A DNA stretch of 64,000 nt. Origin: Hyphomicrobiales bacterium. GTDB lineage: Bacteria > Pseudomonadota > Alphaproteobacteria > Rhizobiales > Rhizobiaceae. A program made the position numbers and the translations under genes. Below are positions 42,472-51,462 of the stretch, in pieces. The notes beneath the pieces are model-generated. The model was given only the letters and a program-made list of their open reading frames with translations. It was not told the DNA's origin and ran no database searches. The stretch covers positions 26,123 to 90,122 of the forward strand of contig UCHV01000044.1 in assembly GCA_900472395.1 (NCBI GenBank). The letters are read 5' to 3'. Each line of letters opens with the position of its first letter. Positions within the stretch are counted from its first letter, which is position 1.

Positions 42472-43686
42472 ATGCCAAAGGCTCTTTCCGCTCACACAAT
42501 TGCGATCATCAAGGCCAGCGTGCCTGTAATCGCCACACACGGGCCCGAGATCATCAAGAGCATGTATGATCGGCTCTTTCTTGACGACCATATCCGCGCT
42601 TTGTTCAACCACTCCAACCAGGGCGAAGGTGGGTCGCAGGTTAACGCTCTTGCAACTGCAATCCTAGCCTATGCGCGGAACATCGATAAGCTTGAGCCAT
42701 TATTGCCTTTGGTTGAGCGCATTGCACAAAAGCACATCGGCTACAATATCCTCCCGGAGCATTATCCCTTTGTCGCCAAGGCGCTGCTTGATGCTATCGC
42801 CGATGTTCTGCGGGAAGCAGCTACCCCCGAACTGCTGAACGCGTGGCGTGACGCATACTGGTTTCTTGCCGATCTCCTAAAGGAACGCGAGGCCGATCTC
42901 CGCCGTCGCCTCGAGGAAAGCCCTGGCGGTTGGACGGGGTGGAGGCAATTTTACATATCGGATCGGATCAAAGAAAGTGGAGTTATAACCTCCTTCATTC
43001 TCCGTCCCATGGACGAAAAGCCGGTGGTAAGACACCAACCAGGTCAGTACCTAACGCTTCGATTTGAGCTCAGTACCGGTATCGAAGTAAAGCGTAATTA
43101 CTCGATCTCGAGTGCCCCCAATGATGAGACTTACCGCATATCAGTCAAACGCGAAGCAGCGGGCTCTGGCGGCTCACGTCACCTTCATGACATAGCGATG
43201 ATTGGGGACACCATTCATCTTGCACCACCTGCCGGTGATTTCTTCCTTGAGGCAGATCAGGTTCGGCCGGTTATTCTTCTCTCTGCCGGGGTTGGTCTCA
43301 CGCCGATGGTCAGTATGATCGAGACCATCGACACAGATCGCCCTGCGCTCGAAGCCCATTACGTCCATGCCGCGCTCAACAGCGCTACCCACGCAATGGA
43401 TCAGCACGTCCGTTCTATCGCGAAATCACATGGCAATATCGCGGTTTCCACTTTTTACAGTGAACCCGGGACACAGGATGTTGTGGGCCGCAGCCATGAC
43501 TACGACGGATTCATCAACATTGACTGGTTGAGAAATCATACGCCTTTTAATGACGCTGACTTCTATCTGTGCGGTCCGAAGCCCTTCCTGCGATCGTTGG
43601 TCGATGGCTTGTGGGAGGCAGGGGTTGAGCCCTGCCGGATACATTTCGAGTTCTTTGGACCCTCTGACGAGCTTCTGGCCGCCTAG
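42472..43686 (+). CDS. hmp: Flavohaemoglobin, nitric oxide dioxygenase
   Basis: The 404-residue protein has an N-terminal globin (about 1-140) with the F-helix His in AQKHIGYNILPEHYP. An FAD domain (GQYLTLRFEL, KRNYSISSAPND) and an NAD domain (VILLSAGVGLTPMVSMIE, DFYLCGPKPF) follow. It converts nitric oxide to nitrate using NAD(P)H and oxygen. It lies just downstream of the decayed redox locus. There is no NsrR-like gene beside it, and I could not define its operator. Length and motifs are standard. Confidence 0.96.
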   Translation: MPKALSAHTIAIIKASVPVIATHGPEIIKSMYDRLFLDDHIRALFNHSNQGEGGSQVNALATAILAYARNIDKLEPLLPLVERIAQKHIGYNILPEHYPFVAKALLDAIADVLREAATPELLNAWRDAYWFLADLLKEREADLRRRLEESPGGWTGWRQFYISDRIKESGVITSFILRPMDEKPVVRHQPGQYLTLRFELSTGIEVKRNYSISSAPNDETYRISVKREAAGSGGSRHLHDIAMIGDTIHLAPPAGDFFLEADQVRPVILLSAGVGLTPMVSMIETIDTDRPALEAHYVHAALNSATHAMDQHVRSIAKSHGNIAVSTFYSEPGTQDVVGRSHDYDGFINIDWLRNHTPFNDADFYLCGPKPFLRSLVDGLWEAGVEPCRIHFEFFGPSDELLAA

Positions 43687-44009
43687 TTAACATATCCCAT
43701 TCAACCTCACGGTCTGCATGGCGAGGGAATCCCATCACCAGCTGAGGGTAGGCAGATGTATGACCGGATACGGAACTTGAGAATACCCCATAATTGGTCC
43801 GCCGCATCGTTGATCACGGCGAGGTCGTATTATTCACCAACAGTTATGTCAGGACCCGCATTGGGTAAAACCCCAAGCGTTGAGCTCGACGCCGGACTTC
43901 CCCTCATATTGAGAGCAATTGGGACGGCCAGACATCGGGCGCGGTCCTGTCACGTTTGTGGGCACCAACAACAGATATTTGTCGGACACCCACCAGAGGA
44001 GCGAGCTAA
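43687..44009. other. Intergenic region after hmp
   Basis: A frame of 85 codons (43756-44013) is present but has no family or ribosome site. It ends at the start of the next small ORF. Confidence 0.35.
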
Positions 44010-44249
44010 ATGAAACTGCTCAAAAATAGGAAGTTTGGCCACGCGCCAATCTGCATTTTCGCCAGCAATAGAGAGGTTACGGAGGGCTTGATCGAGCTAG
44101 CACATGCAAGACAAATCTCAAGCACAGTATTGTCTTCGACTGCAGAGATTCAATCCGACATTCCCCCCCTGTTTTTTAAAGGCGGGGACAAACAACTTTC
44201 CGCCGAACTCGATTTTGCGACCCATCTGTTCATCATACTGAGCACCTAA
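44010..44249 (+). CDS. Hypothetical protein, 79 aa
   Basis: The frame reads MKLLKNRKFGHAPICIFASN, then REVTEGLIELAHARQISSTV and LSSTAEIQSDIPPLFFKGGD, a plausible alpha/beta pattern. AGAGGAGCGAGCTAA gives a good ribosome site, which is the main argument for it. The family is not recognised and it may be a truncated gene, since it is followed by a non-coding gap before the AraC regulator. Confidence 0.4.
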   Translation: MKLLKNRKFGHAPICIFASNREVTEGLIELAHARQISSTVLSSTAEIQSDIPPLFFKGGDKQLSAELDFATHLFIILST

Positions 44250-44484
44250 TACAGGATGAACAAACCCCATGCTGAATAGCCGCAACGACAGTCATTCAGC
44301 ATACCAACCGGAGAATACAGTCGAGCAATCTTGCGTCTTGATGCCAACAAGATCCGGCTCGCACCGATTGAGATCGGCCGGTTGAAAAGAGGGGGCAAAA
44401 TCGCCATCCGGGTATCGGGATCGTATTGACTGCACATAATGAGGATTTGCTGCGGTCATGTCGTAAACACAAAGAGATAGATCC

Positions 44485-45414
44485 GTGAATGCAGTCAAGA
44501 TAAAGCCGTCCAGCGGAACCCTCACAGGGCCTAACGGCACCGACATGACCGTGCCGACTGCGGTGCGTAATCATGGTGTTCTGCAGGGCAGTGAAAACAT
44601 CGAGGTTCTCAGCGAGTCAGATCCAACGTCGGGATACGGCGTTGCCGTCGCTCTGGTGCGTTTCAAAAAGTGCACGTTCACCAGCGCCGTGGCAACGCAT
44701 CATATGATCGGTATCGGTTGCTCGCCAGCGACATCGGTCGAACATATGATCGACGGAAAACAGCTTCGACATCGTATTACGCCGGGATCACTTTGCCTGT
44801 GCCCTGCGCAGGCCCGCCACTCGACCGCTTTCAGCGGCTCGATGTCCGGAATTGTCCTGCGCATTTCGCCGGAATGCTTGGCGCTCGCGACAAATGATCT
44901 GCTCGGGTACAACGCTGGCCTGATTGAGCAGCTCAACGGGAGAGACGGTTTTATTGCTCACGTCGCTCATGTGCTGAAGGCGGAGTCTGCCGCCAGTCAT
45001 CCGAACGGCATGCTGTTCTGGAACGCGGTAACGGATGCACTTCTGGCGCATCTGGCGCGACAACATCTGGACCGATGCCCCCCTCCCAATCGCGGAAAGC
45101 TGGCGTCAAATATTATTTATCGTCTAGATAGCTTCATTCGGGAAAACCTAGATGACAGGCTCGAGCTGGACGGCCTTGCAGAGATCGCCGGCTGCCGGCG
45201 TTTCCAATTCGCGCGCCTATTCCAGTCAACCATGGGGATCAGCCCCTACAGATATGTGTTACGCCGAAGGCTGGAGACAGCGCGAGCAATGATCCGGGCA
45301 GGCAAGGTTTCGCTGGCCGAAATATCGGCGGCCACAGGCTTCACTGACCAAAGCCATATGACAAAATGGATCAAACGAGTGTACGGCGCCACGCCCAGCC
45401 AGCTAGCCGCCTAG
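44485..45414 (+). CDS. AraC-family transcriptional regulator
   Basis: The 309-residue regulator has a variable sensor domain (about 1-190) with SLCLCPAQARHSTAFSGSM. A C-terminal AraC DNA-binding domain has two helix-turn-helix motifs: LAEIAGCRRFQFARLFQSTM at about 225-245 and LAEISAATGFTDQSHMTKWI at about 278-297, with the P-S-Q-L ending. The start has no strong ribosome site. It precedes a methyltransferase gene on the same strand by 114 nt, which may be a target. The ligand is unknown. Confidence 0.9.
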   Translation: MNAVKIKPSSGTLTGPNGTDMTVPTAVRNHGVLQGSENIEVLSESDPTSGYGVAVALVRFKKCTFTSAVATHHMIGIGCSPATSVEHMIDGKQLRHRITPGSLCLCPAQARHSTAFSGSMSGIVLRISPECLALATNDLLGYNAGLIEQLNGRDGFIAHVAHVLKAESAASHPNGMLFWNAVTDALLAHLARQHLDRCPPPNRGKLASNIIYRLDSFIRENLDDRLELDGLAEIAGCRRFQFARLFQSTMGISPYRYVLRRRLETARAMIRAGKVSLAEISAATGFTDQSHMTKWIKRVYGATPSQLAA

Positions 45415-45528
45415 CCCTCCAGCCAATGCCGAAAAACTTCCGATCGCGTGCAAGGATATACAATACCCTAACCTGCACCCTGCTTAAAGCTGCGGTCATC
45501 AGACAGAACGTGAGGTTTAGAGCGAAGA

Positions 45529-46386
45529 ATGTCGACTATCAAAGAGCAACCAAGTACATCGAACCGTCAGGCGAGTGGGCCAGTAATCGACTACATGGGC
45601 GACGAATTCGCGCGAGTCTACGAACGAACCGGCACCCGGGCTACGGCTCCGATCGCGGTCGAAGCTCTTCGATTGTTAGAGCCGATCCCCTTCTACTCCC
45701 GCATTCTCGACATAGGTGCCGGTACAGGCGCCCTCAGCATTCCCGCAGCTTATGGCGGTGCGAGCGTCCTTGCGGTCGATATCGCTCCCGGCATGGTCAA
45801 CTTGTTATCGGATCGTCTCGCACCGTTCCCGTTTGCGTCAGCGCGGGTCATGAACGGCGAGGATCTTCGCTTGCCGGATGATTCATTCGACCTGACATTC
45901 TCGATCCTGGGTATCAGCCTTTTTCGCGACTGGAAAAAAGGGCTCAGCGAAATGAGCCGGGTTCTTCGCCCCGGCGGCAAAGCGTGCATCGCAAGCTGGA
46001 AGACGCCACCTGGTGGAGGGCCGTTCATGGTCATGGCGGAGGCTCTGCGGACGGTCTTTCCCGATATTCCGCCCCCTTCGGCTTTAGAAGGCGTCCTGAC
46101 GTTCTCTAATCCGGCACAGGCCATCATAGAAATGCAAGCGGCCGGGCTTACGGACATCCGGATTATTGAATTCGAAACGATATGGAAGGGATATGGTGGA
46201 AACGCCTACCTTGATGGGATGCGGGAGCTTCACAATTATATGGCGCCATATGCGATGTTAAATGAAGCAGATCGCAGGAAAGTGGACGAAGCCATTTTAG
46301 CAATCATAGATGGCTACAAGGTCGATGATGTCGTAGAATTGTGCTCACCGGTCCTGCTGTCCATCGCAACTAAAAGTTTTTCCTGA
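45529..46386 (+). CDS. Class I SAM-dependent methyltransferase
   Basis: The 285-residue enzyme has the Rossmann-like motifs: motif I RILDIGAGTGALSIPAA (about 59-76), the acidic residue in VLAVDIAPGMV, NGEDLRLPDDSFDLTFSILG (motif II region) and SRVLRPGGKACIASW (motif III). It is of the ubiE/Methyltransf_11 type acting on small molecules. The substrate cannot be told. AGCGAAGA upstream is a weak ribosome site. It follows the AraC regulator, and both may be a small stress or metabolite module. Confidence 0.88.
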   Translation: MSTIKEQPSTSNRQASGPVIDYMGDEFARVYERTGTRATAPIAVEALRLLEPIPFYSRILDIGAGTGALSIPAAYGGASVLAVDIAPGMVNLLSDRLAPFPFASARVMNGEDLRLPDDSFDLTFSILGISLFRDWKKGLSEMSRVLRPGGKACIASWKTPPGGGPFMVMAEALRTVFPDIPPPSALEGVLTFSNPAQAIIEMQAAGLTDIRIIEFETIWKGYGGNAYLDGMRELHNYMAPYAMLNEADRRKVDEAILAIIDGYKVDDVVELCSPVLLSIATKSFS

Positions 46387-47698
46387 TTGGGGTCGCTGAG
46401 GTCAATCTGCTTCAATTCGATTTTCGGATCATACCGCCCCGCGGGTCGCACGCTTTCTCTCCGGGGTCGGCGGGTAGCCGCCGAATGACGGGTCAGGTCG
46501 GCAAGGTGTTACGCCATGGTCCATGACCTTGAGGGTTTACCTCAGGTTCGTACTCTGGTCGAGATCACCTTGCCCATCGTTCCAACGGGAACGACCCGAT
46601 TAGCCGTTTTCAGGCACAATCTGCTGTTCGTATCTCTCCTTTTGTTCGTCATAAGGCTGCTGCAAGCTCGGTCCGGTTTCCGAAGCGGGTTTCGAGACCG
46701 TCGCACCACATGCGATGCAGGACCAACACAGGTTTGCAAACTAATGCGACCCGTGCTCGCACTATGCTGCAGCGCTTGGCAGTGGCTATGCCCCAAGCCC
46801 TGAGGCTGGATCATTTATTAGACTGCATGAAGATGGCGGCCCGCTCAGGTTGACGACCGAACTCTTGCCGGCGGTCATACCGATGTGCTTGTCGCGGATG
46901 GTGTGTTCTGCCGCACGGAGGGCATAAGGCGCTGATTGACACCCGCCCTATCCTGCCGGCGAGCTCGCGGTCGACAAAGCGACGTAAAATTAACACGCTC
47001 GCCGCGGCTTGCGGACCGAATGCCCACTGGTGCGGTCGGGCGTTGTTTTTGCTTCGGCGACGAATTGGCTGATGATTATGAAAAAAACGCAGTAGATTTT
47101 GGGCTTCTCCTACATTGGGGTGCAGTTTGAATTCGTCTTTGACAAATCGATATTGTGGCTCGTTACGGTTAGCTAGAGCTCCGCCGCCGATAGAGACCAT
47201 CTTGTAACGATAGAGTGAGAGTGCGGACAAACCGAATTTTTGCGACGAAGTTCAGATTGGCGGATCTCGTCAGCGCTCAGGCGCGCCTGAGCAAGATGCG
47301 GTTTTACTGTTTCAAAGCCATCAGGAAAGACAAACCTTTTTAGGCGGGACAACATTCGCACAACAGCGAGACCTTCCATCTAAAGGCTTCGAAACGTTGG
47401 CAGCCGCTGGTTTCATAGACGACGGAACGGCGACATTAGGCTTTCGAAACCCGCAGACCAGATCAAATCATGGGGCTATCCTGCGACACACAGAGAAGCT
47501 GACCGCTCCATTTGTTTGCGATGGTTGCATCATGCTTCAGCCTGCGGCTTGCCAGTCGTTCTGCAGGAAGCGATGGCGGCGTTTGTCGCAGTCTTTGATT
47601 GCTGATCCTTTGTCGACGTCGCAAAGAAAAAGTCGGATCTGGCGGCGTTGCTGACAGGGATATCCATCGATGCAGAATTGGCACGGGAGCCTTGAATG
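46387..47698. other. 1.3 kb region with no intact gene
   Basis: Several frames of 70-140 codons on both strands lack families and ribosome sites. Around 46700-47100 the plus-strand text in different frames looks like broken coding sequence, possibly old insertion-sequence debris, but I cannot name it. The PepSY gene ends at the right border. Confidence 0.4.
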
Positions 47699-49057
47699 TC
47701 AGGCCGCTGCTCTGCGTGAAAAACCGATAAGAAAAATTAGTATCTGGTCGATCGCCACCATTGCAACTATCGCAAAGCCACTCAACGGAAAGGCAATGGA
47801 GAAGAGGCCGGCTATCACCCATAGGCCCGCGTAGATCGTGCGCGAACGCGGCTTAGGAGGAACGCCCAAGTTCCCCGCGGGCCTGCGCTTCCACCACATG
47901 ATGACGCCTGTGACACTCATTAAGATTATAACGAGGCAGGTTACGAGCATCAGCAACTGATTCAAGCGGCCATATTCCTGACCCTGGTGGACGCTAATGC
48001 CCCACTCAATCGTTTTTCCAAGAAAGGGATATTGTGCGTAGGACAGATCAACCAACGCCTTCCCGGAATACTGATCGAAGTGGATCATCCGTTGCCCTGA
48101 AACCTCATCCGGATAGATGGCCGCAGAGTAGACACCGGTGGGGTCCGTTGGGAGTGTCACCTCAAAGCCTCGATCAATGCCGGCGGTTTTCGCCTGTTCG
48201 ACAATCCAATTCAGCCCGACGCTTTGCTGGGCCCCTGCCCTATGGGCGGCAGAGAGTGGAACTGGCGCGCGCTCGACCGCCCATCCCACTTCAGATAGAA
48301 GATCTTCAGTGACTTTCGTGGATTTCGGAACGTTATCCCAAAGCTGTGCTGGATAACCGAGATTTCGCTCATTTGCCCACTTGCTGACGTTGCTTCCCCA
48401 AACGCCTGTCCAAGGCATTCCGCTGAGCGCAAGAAAGAATATAAAGACGCCAGCGAATACACCTGTAACTGCATGTAGATCACGCCAGAAGACGCGACGA
48501 GATGGATTGCCCCTGATCGACATTATTCCGCCGGATTGCTGCCGCGGCCACCAGAGATAAAGTCCGGTCACGACCAGAACCAAGGTGAAGCCACCCGCGA
48601 TCTCGATCAATCTGTTCGTCCAATCCCCAAAGTAAGCCCAACTATGGATGCGTTTGACCACGTAGTTGAACTCTTGGTCGGCGCGCACCTGCTCGAGGAT
48701 CTGCCCATAGTGCGGATCAACAAAGACGAGCGTTGAGACACCCGCCTGCGTAACGGTAACGATCGCTGACCGTGTGTCTGACGGCGGGCTGCGATATGCC
48801 GTTGCAGTTGATCCGGGCAGAGCATTGACGGCGCTTTGAACGATCGCCTCAGGGTCAAGTCGCGTGTCAGCAGGACGGACATTATAACGGTAGGAGAACA
48901 AGCTGTTGTTGATCTCGTCTTTAAAAAGGTAGAGCGATCCGGTAATCGCTAGGTTGAGAAGCGCCGGGAGTATCAGGAGCCCGGCGAAAAAGTGCCAGCG
49001 CCAGATAGCTCGATAGAGTGACATTTGGGATTTGTCGCTTTTGGCGTCGATGTCCAT
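47699..49057 (-). CDS. PepSY-domain inner-membrane protein, 452 aa
   Basis: The protein has an N-terminal helix (LYRAIWRWHFFAGLLILPAL), a PepSY periplasmic domain (about 45-130), then VVKRIHSWAYFGD and helices with GLYLWWPRQ. A second PepSY region follows, and the C-terminal helices contain VTGVIMWWKRRPAG. This is the PepSY-associated TM family, often encoded with siderophore receptors or as membrane ferric or flavin reductases (PiuB-like). No receptor gene adjoins it. It is transcribed divergently from the redoxin promoter at 49243, and a GATAATTTATC palindrome lies between (49200-49210). Confidence 0.9.
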   Translation of the reverse strand: MDIDAKSDKSQMSLYRAIWRWHFFAGLLILPALLNLAITGSLYLFKDEINNSLFSYRYNVRPADTRLDPEAIVQSAVNALPGSTATAYRSPPSDTRSAIVTVTQAGVSTLVFVDPHYGQILEQVRADQEFNYVVKRIHSWAYFGDWTNRLIEIAGGFTLVLVVTGLYLWWPRQQSGGIMSIRGNPSRRVFWRDLHAVTGVFAGVFIFFLALSGMPWTGVWGSNVSKWANERNLGYPAQLWDNVPKSTKVTEDLLSEVGWAVERAPVPLSAAHRAGAQQSVGLNWIVEQAKTAGIDRGFEVTLPTDPTGVYSAAIYPDEVSGQRMIHFDQYSGKALVDLSYAQYPFLGKTIEWGISVHQGQEYGRLNQLLMLVTCLVIILMSVTGVIMWWKRRPAGNLGVPPKPRSRTIYAGLWVIAGLFSIAFPLSGFAIVAMVAIDQILIFLIGFSRRAAA

Positions 49058-49242
49058 CTGTTAATTTCCATAATCATCCCCTGCGACCGAGGGATCAAAG
49101 AGCGTTCCGGGCGCCGCGATGTTCATAGACCGCGATCACGACCGGGATAGATCATTCCCACAGACGAATGAAAGATGAATTTTATATCAGTACGATAGTG
49201 ATAATTTATCAGCGGGGCACGGGACGCCGCCCACAAAGAAAT

Positions 49243-49270
49243 TTGACAGTAAATAGGATTCCTATATACA
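49243..49270 (+). promoter_or_regulatory. Promoter with embedded ATAGGA-T-TCCTAT operator (copy 2)
   Basis: TTGACA (49243-49248), 16-nt spacer, TATACA (49265-49270). The 13-bp palindrome covers 49253-49265, starting at the fifth spacer base and ending on the first base of the -10. A repressor on it would exclude RNA polymerase. It drives the leader ORF, redoxin, sodA-like and marR genes. Confidence 0.87.
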
Positions 49271-49302
49271 TAGAAAGGCGCTTTTCCTGGGGAGCAAGAT
49301 CC

Positions 49303-49365
49303 ATGACCAGCGCGCCAACCGAACCACGACCCGGCTTCATTGCTCAGGATGCCCGCAATGCATAA
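49303..49365 (+). CDS. 20-codon leader ORF overlapping the redoxin start
   Basis: MTSAPTEPRPGFIAQDARNA begins 10 nt after a GGGGAGC ribosome site and stops at a TAA (49363-49365) that lies inside the redoxin start region: the redoxin ATG (49358) overlaps by 8 nt. This arrangement suggests translational coupling or regulation through the leader. It could instead be a chance frame, but its ribosome site is better than that of the redoxin itself. Confidence 0.5.
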   Translation: MTSAPTEPRPGFIAQDARNA

Positions 49366-49918
49366 TTCCCAACAGACGATTTCTGCCCCTGAGCTGGCTG
49401 TAAGCCATTGGTTCAACACCAAACAACCCCTGTCGCTGGCCGGACTGCGCGGGAAACCCGTCTGGATCCACGCGCTCCAGTTGCTTTGCCCAGGATGCGT
49501 ATCAGACGCTATCCCGCAGCTAAAACGGGTGGAAAAGATCTTTGGCGACACCGATCTGCAAATCATCGGGCTTCACACGGTGTTTGAACACCACGCAGCG
49601 ATGAGCCCCGTGACTTTGGAGGCGTTTCTTCAAGAGTACCGCATCACAACGCCCGTCGGTGTCGACCTTGCCGACACCTCCTCCGACGTTCCCCTGACAG
49701 TGCAGCGATACGGCTTTCGTGGAACCCCTTCGTCCGTTCTGGTTGGACGGGACGGATCGATCATCCACGGCACCTTTGGCGTCGAAGATGATAGCGCACT
49801 CGGCGCCCGCATCGCGAAGGCACTTGCGTCGTCTTATCCGAACCAAACGACAGATGCTACTCAGAATGGGTCGCTAGCCTTTGTGGACCGGCGATGCGAG
49901 TTCCCACTCGCATTATAG
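49358..49918 (+). CDS. Thioredoxin-fold redoxin with CPGC motif
   Basis: The 186-residue protein has a TlpA/AhpC-TSA-like fold: SLAGLRGKPVWIHALQLLCP leading into the CPGC pair (C44, C47), then IIGLHTVFEHHAAM and RGTPSSVLVGRDGSIIHGTF containing the cis-Pro. Without a signal peptide it should be cytoplasmic. Such proteins act as disulfide reductases or peroxidases. The start at 49358 has AGGA eight bases upstream. It is the first full gene of the operator-controlled unit, followed after 41 nt by superoxide dismutase. A broken copy lies at 41829-42230. Confidence 0.88.
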   Translation: MHNSQQTISAPELAVSHWFNTKQPLSLAGLRGKPVWIHALQLLCPGCVSDAIPQLKRVEKIFGDTDLQIIGLHTVFEHHAAMSPVTLEAFLQEYRITTPVGVDLADTSSDVPLTVQRYGFRGTPSSVLVGRDGSIIHGTFGVEDDSALGARIAKALASSYPNQTTDATQNGSLAFVDRRCEFPLAL

Positions 49919-49959
49919 CTCAAGCGAAACCCGGCAATTTTCAGACAGAGGTATAACCG

Positions 49960-50652
49960 ATGCTTATCTCCAGACGCGCATTATGTGTCTCGACGGGCGC
50001 TCTGGCTCTCGCGTCGACACTGTCCACCCCGAAAATCGCCCGCGCGGCGGGTCCGTTTTCGCAATCTCCGCTGCCTTATGACCAGAATGCTCTATCTCCT
50101 GTGATTTCCGGGACAACGGTCGGCTTGCATTACACCGAACACCACAGCGCCTACTTCAAGAACCTGAACTTTCTCGTTAAGGGCACACAATACGAGGCGT
50201 TGCGCCTGGAGGAGGTCGTCAAGGCTACCGCCAAATCGAGCGGCTCCACAGCCAAAATCTTCAACAACGCCGCACAAGCCTGGAACCATAACCTTTATTG
50301 GGAACAGTTCACACCGGGAGGCGCAGATCGGCCAGCCAGTCGCGTTTCCTCCGAGCTCGAATTGGCATTCGGAGGCTGGGACGGTTTCGTTAATGAAGCT
50401 CTGACTGTGTCTGACAGCGTTTTCGGCACCGGCTGGATATGGTTGACGCGGCGCGATGAAGGAACACTGGAATTGATTGGATACGAGGACGCCAAAAATC
50501 CATTGGCTTTCGGCAAGCCTGCCTATCTCGGCATAGATCTGTGGGAACACGCCTATTATCTGGATTATACAAATCGCAAAGCAGATCATATCCGCGCAAC
50601 ACTGGAAAAGCTCGTCAACTGGAACGTCGTTGCCGATCGCATGGGAGTTTGA
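49960..50652 (+). CDS. Exported Fe/Mn superoxide dismutase (Tat-type signal)
   Basis: The 230-residue enzyme has a twin-arginine-like leader (MLISRRALCVSTGALALAST, cleavage near IARAA). The SOD fold follows with metal ligands in GLHYTEHHSAY (H57), AQAWNHNLYW, and the D and H of GIDLWEHAYYLDY. It turns superoxide into hydrogen peroxide and oxygen. A Tat-exported Fe/Mn-SOD would be loaded with metal in the cytoplasm and work in the periplasm. It lies between the redoxin and marR genes under the same promoter. Length is usual after removing the leader. Confidence 0.93.
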   Translation: MLISRRALCVSTGALALASTLSTPKIARAAGPFSQSPLPYDQNALSPVISGTTVGLHYTEHHSAYFKNLNFLVKGTQYEALRLEEVVKATAKSSGSTAKIFNNAAQAWNHNLYWEQFTPGGADRPASRVSSELELAFGGWDGFVNEALTVSDSVFGTGWIWLTRRDEGTLELIGYEDAKNPLAFGKPAYLGIDLWEHAYYLDYTNRKADHIRATLEKLVNWNVVADRMGV

Positions 50653-50762
50653 GAACGTTCGCGGCTGCTGTAGGGCGGCCTTTCGTTGTTACAACCAACT
50701 TCTCGGCCAACGATGCTCCGCCTGTCGTAGTATCTAAAATAATCCCGGAAACGCTTCGCCTC

Positions 50763-51416
50763 ATGGAAACACCGCACGACCCTCACTCAATCAACTATCG
50801 GATCCGCGAAGGGCTGGCACGCATCGCAACAATCATGCGCGTGGACGAGTGGAACAGGGCTAAAACCCTGGGTCTCAATCCAACCCAGCTCGCAATCCTG
50901 ACGGCGCTGGACGGGCGCATGACAGGTCTCAGCGTAAAGGATGTTGCCGCCCATCTTGGCATCTCGCAGCCAACTGCGACGGATTCACTGAATGCTCTTG
51001 AAAAAAAGTCGCTTGTGGAAAGACGGGCGAGTGCCGAGGATCGGCGCGCTGTTCGCGTACATCTTACGACAGATGGCGCAAGCACGCTGCAATCTCACCA
51101 GCCTGACCGTCTCGCCGAGCGCGCTGTGGCTTCGCTGGAGAGCGGGCAGCATCAGGAATTGCTGGTGATGCTGGTCACGATGATCAGAGAGCTGCAGGAT
51201 CAGGATGCGATCCCGCAACAACGCATGTGTGTGAGCTGTCAGTATTTCTTGCCTTTTGAGCATTCCGGTAGTTCACAGCCCCACCATTGCAAATTTGTGG
51301 ATGCCGCCTTTGGCCAGAGTGAGCTGCGCATCGACTGTCGCGATCAGTTGCTTTCGACCCCGCAAAAACGCGCTTCCGACTGGAACAAGTTCCAGGCTGG
51401 AAGCGCGCCTCTCTGA
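50763..51416 (+). CDS. MarR-family regulator with C-terminal four-Cys motif
   Basis: The 217-residue protein has a MarR winged helix (about 20-135), with SVKDVAAHLGISQPTATDSL as the recognition helix region and RRASAEDRRAVRVHLT as the wing. An added C-terminal segment holds C156-x2-C159, H174-H175-C176 and C192. Four Cys plus His suggest an Fe-S cluster, zinc or a disulfide switch. It is the natural candidate to bind the ATAGGANTCCTAT operators, giving autoregulation, because it is the third gene behind one of them and its remnant follows another. ATG 50763 aligns with the remnant start. Confidence 0.9.
   Translation: METPHDPHSINYRIREGLARIATIMRVDEWNRAKTLGLNPTQLAILTALDGRMTGLSVKDVAAHLGISQPTATDSLNALEKKSLVERRASAEDRRAVRVHLTTDGASTLQSHQPDRLAERAVASLESGQHQELLVMLVTMIRELQDQDAIPQQRMCVSCQYFLPFEHSGSSQPHHCKFVDAAFGQSELRIDCRDQLLSTPQKRASDWNKFQAGSAPL
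51369..51407. repeat. Nested inverted repeat at the 3' end of marR
   Basis: CGCGCTTCC (51369-51377) pairs with GGAAGCGCG (51399-51407), and inside it CTGGAA pairs with TTCCAG around CAAG. The structure lies in the last codons of marR, 56 nt before the end of the convergent gene, and may act as a two-sided terminator. Confidence 0.6.
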
Positions 51417-51462
51417 TCGAAAAGGAATATCTGCAACCCCGAGCTTTATATATGCGTCGGAA

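Noticed and set aside
46811..47230. 139-codon minus-strand ORF as a gene
   Set aside because: No ribosome site or family; the region looks like decayed sequence in several frames.
49200..49210. GATAATTTATC as an iron-regulator (RirA/Irr/Fur) site
   Set aside because: It is a short palindrome and does not fit the known box patterns well enough; kept only as a remark.
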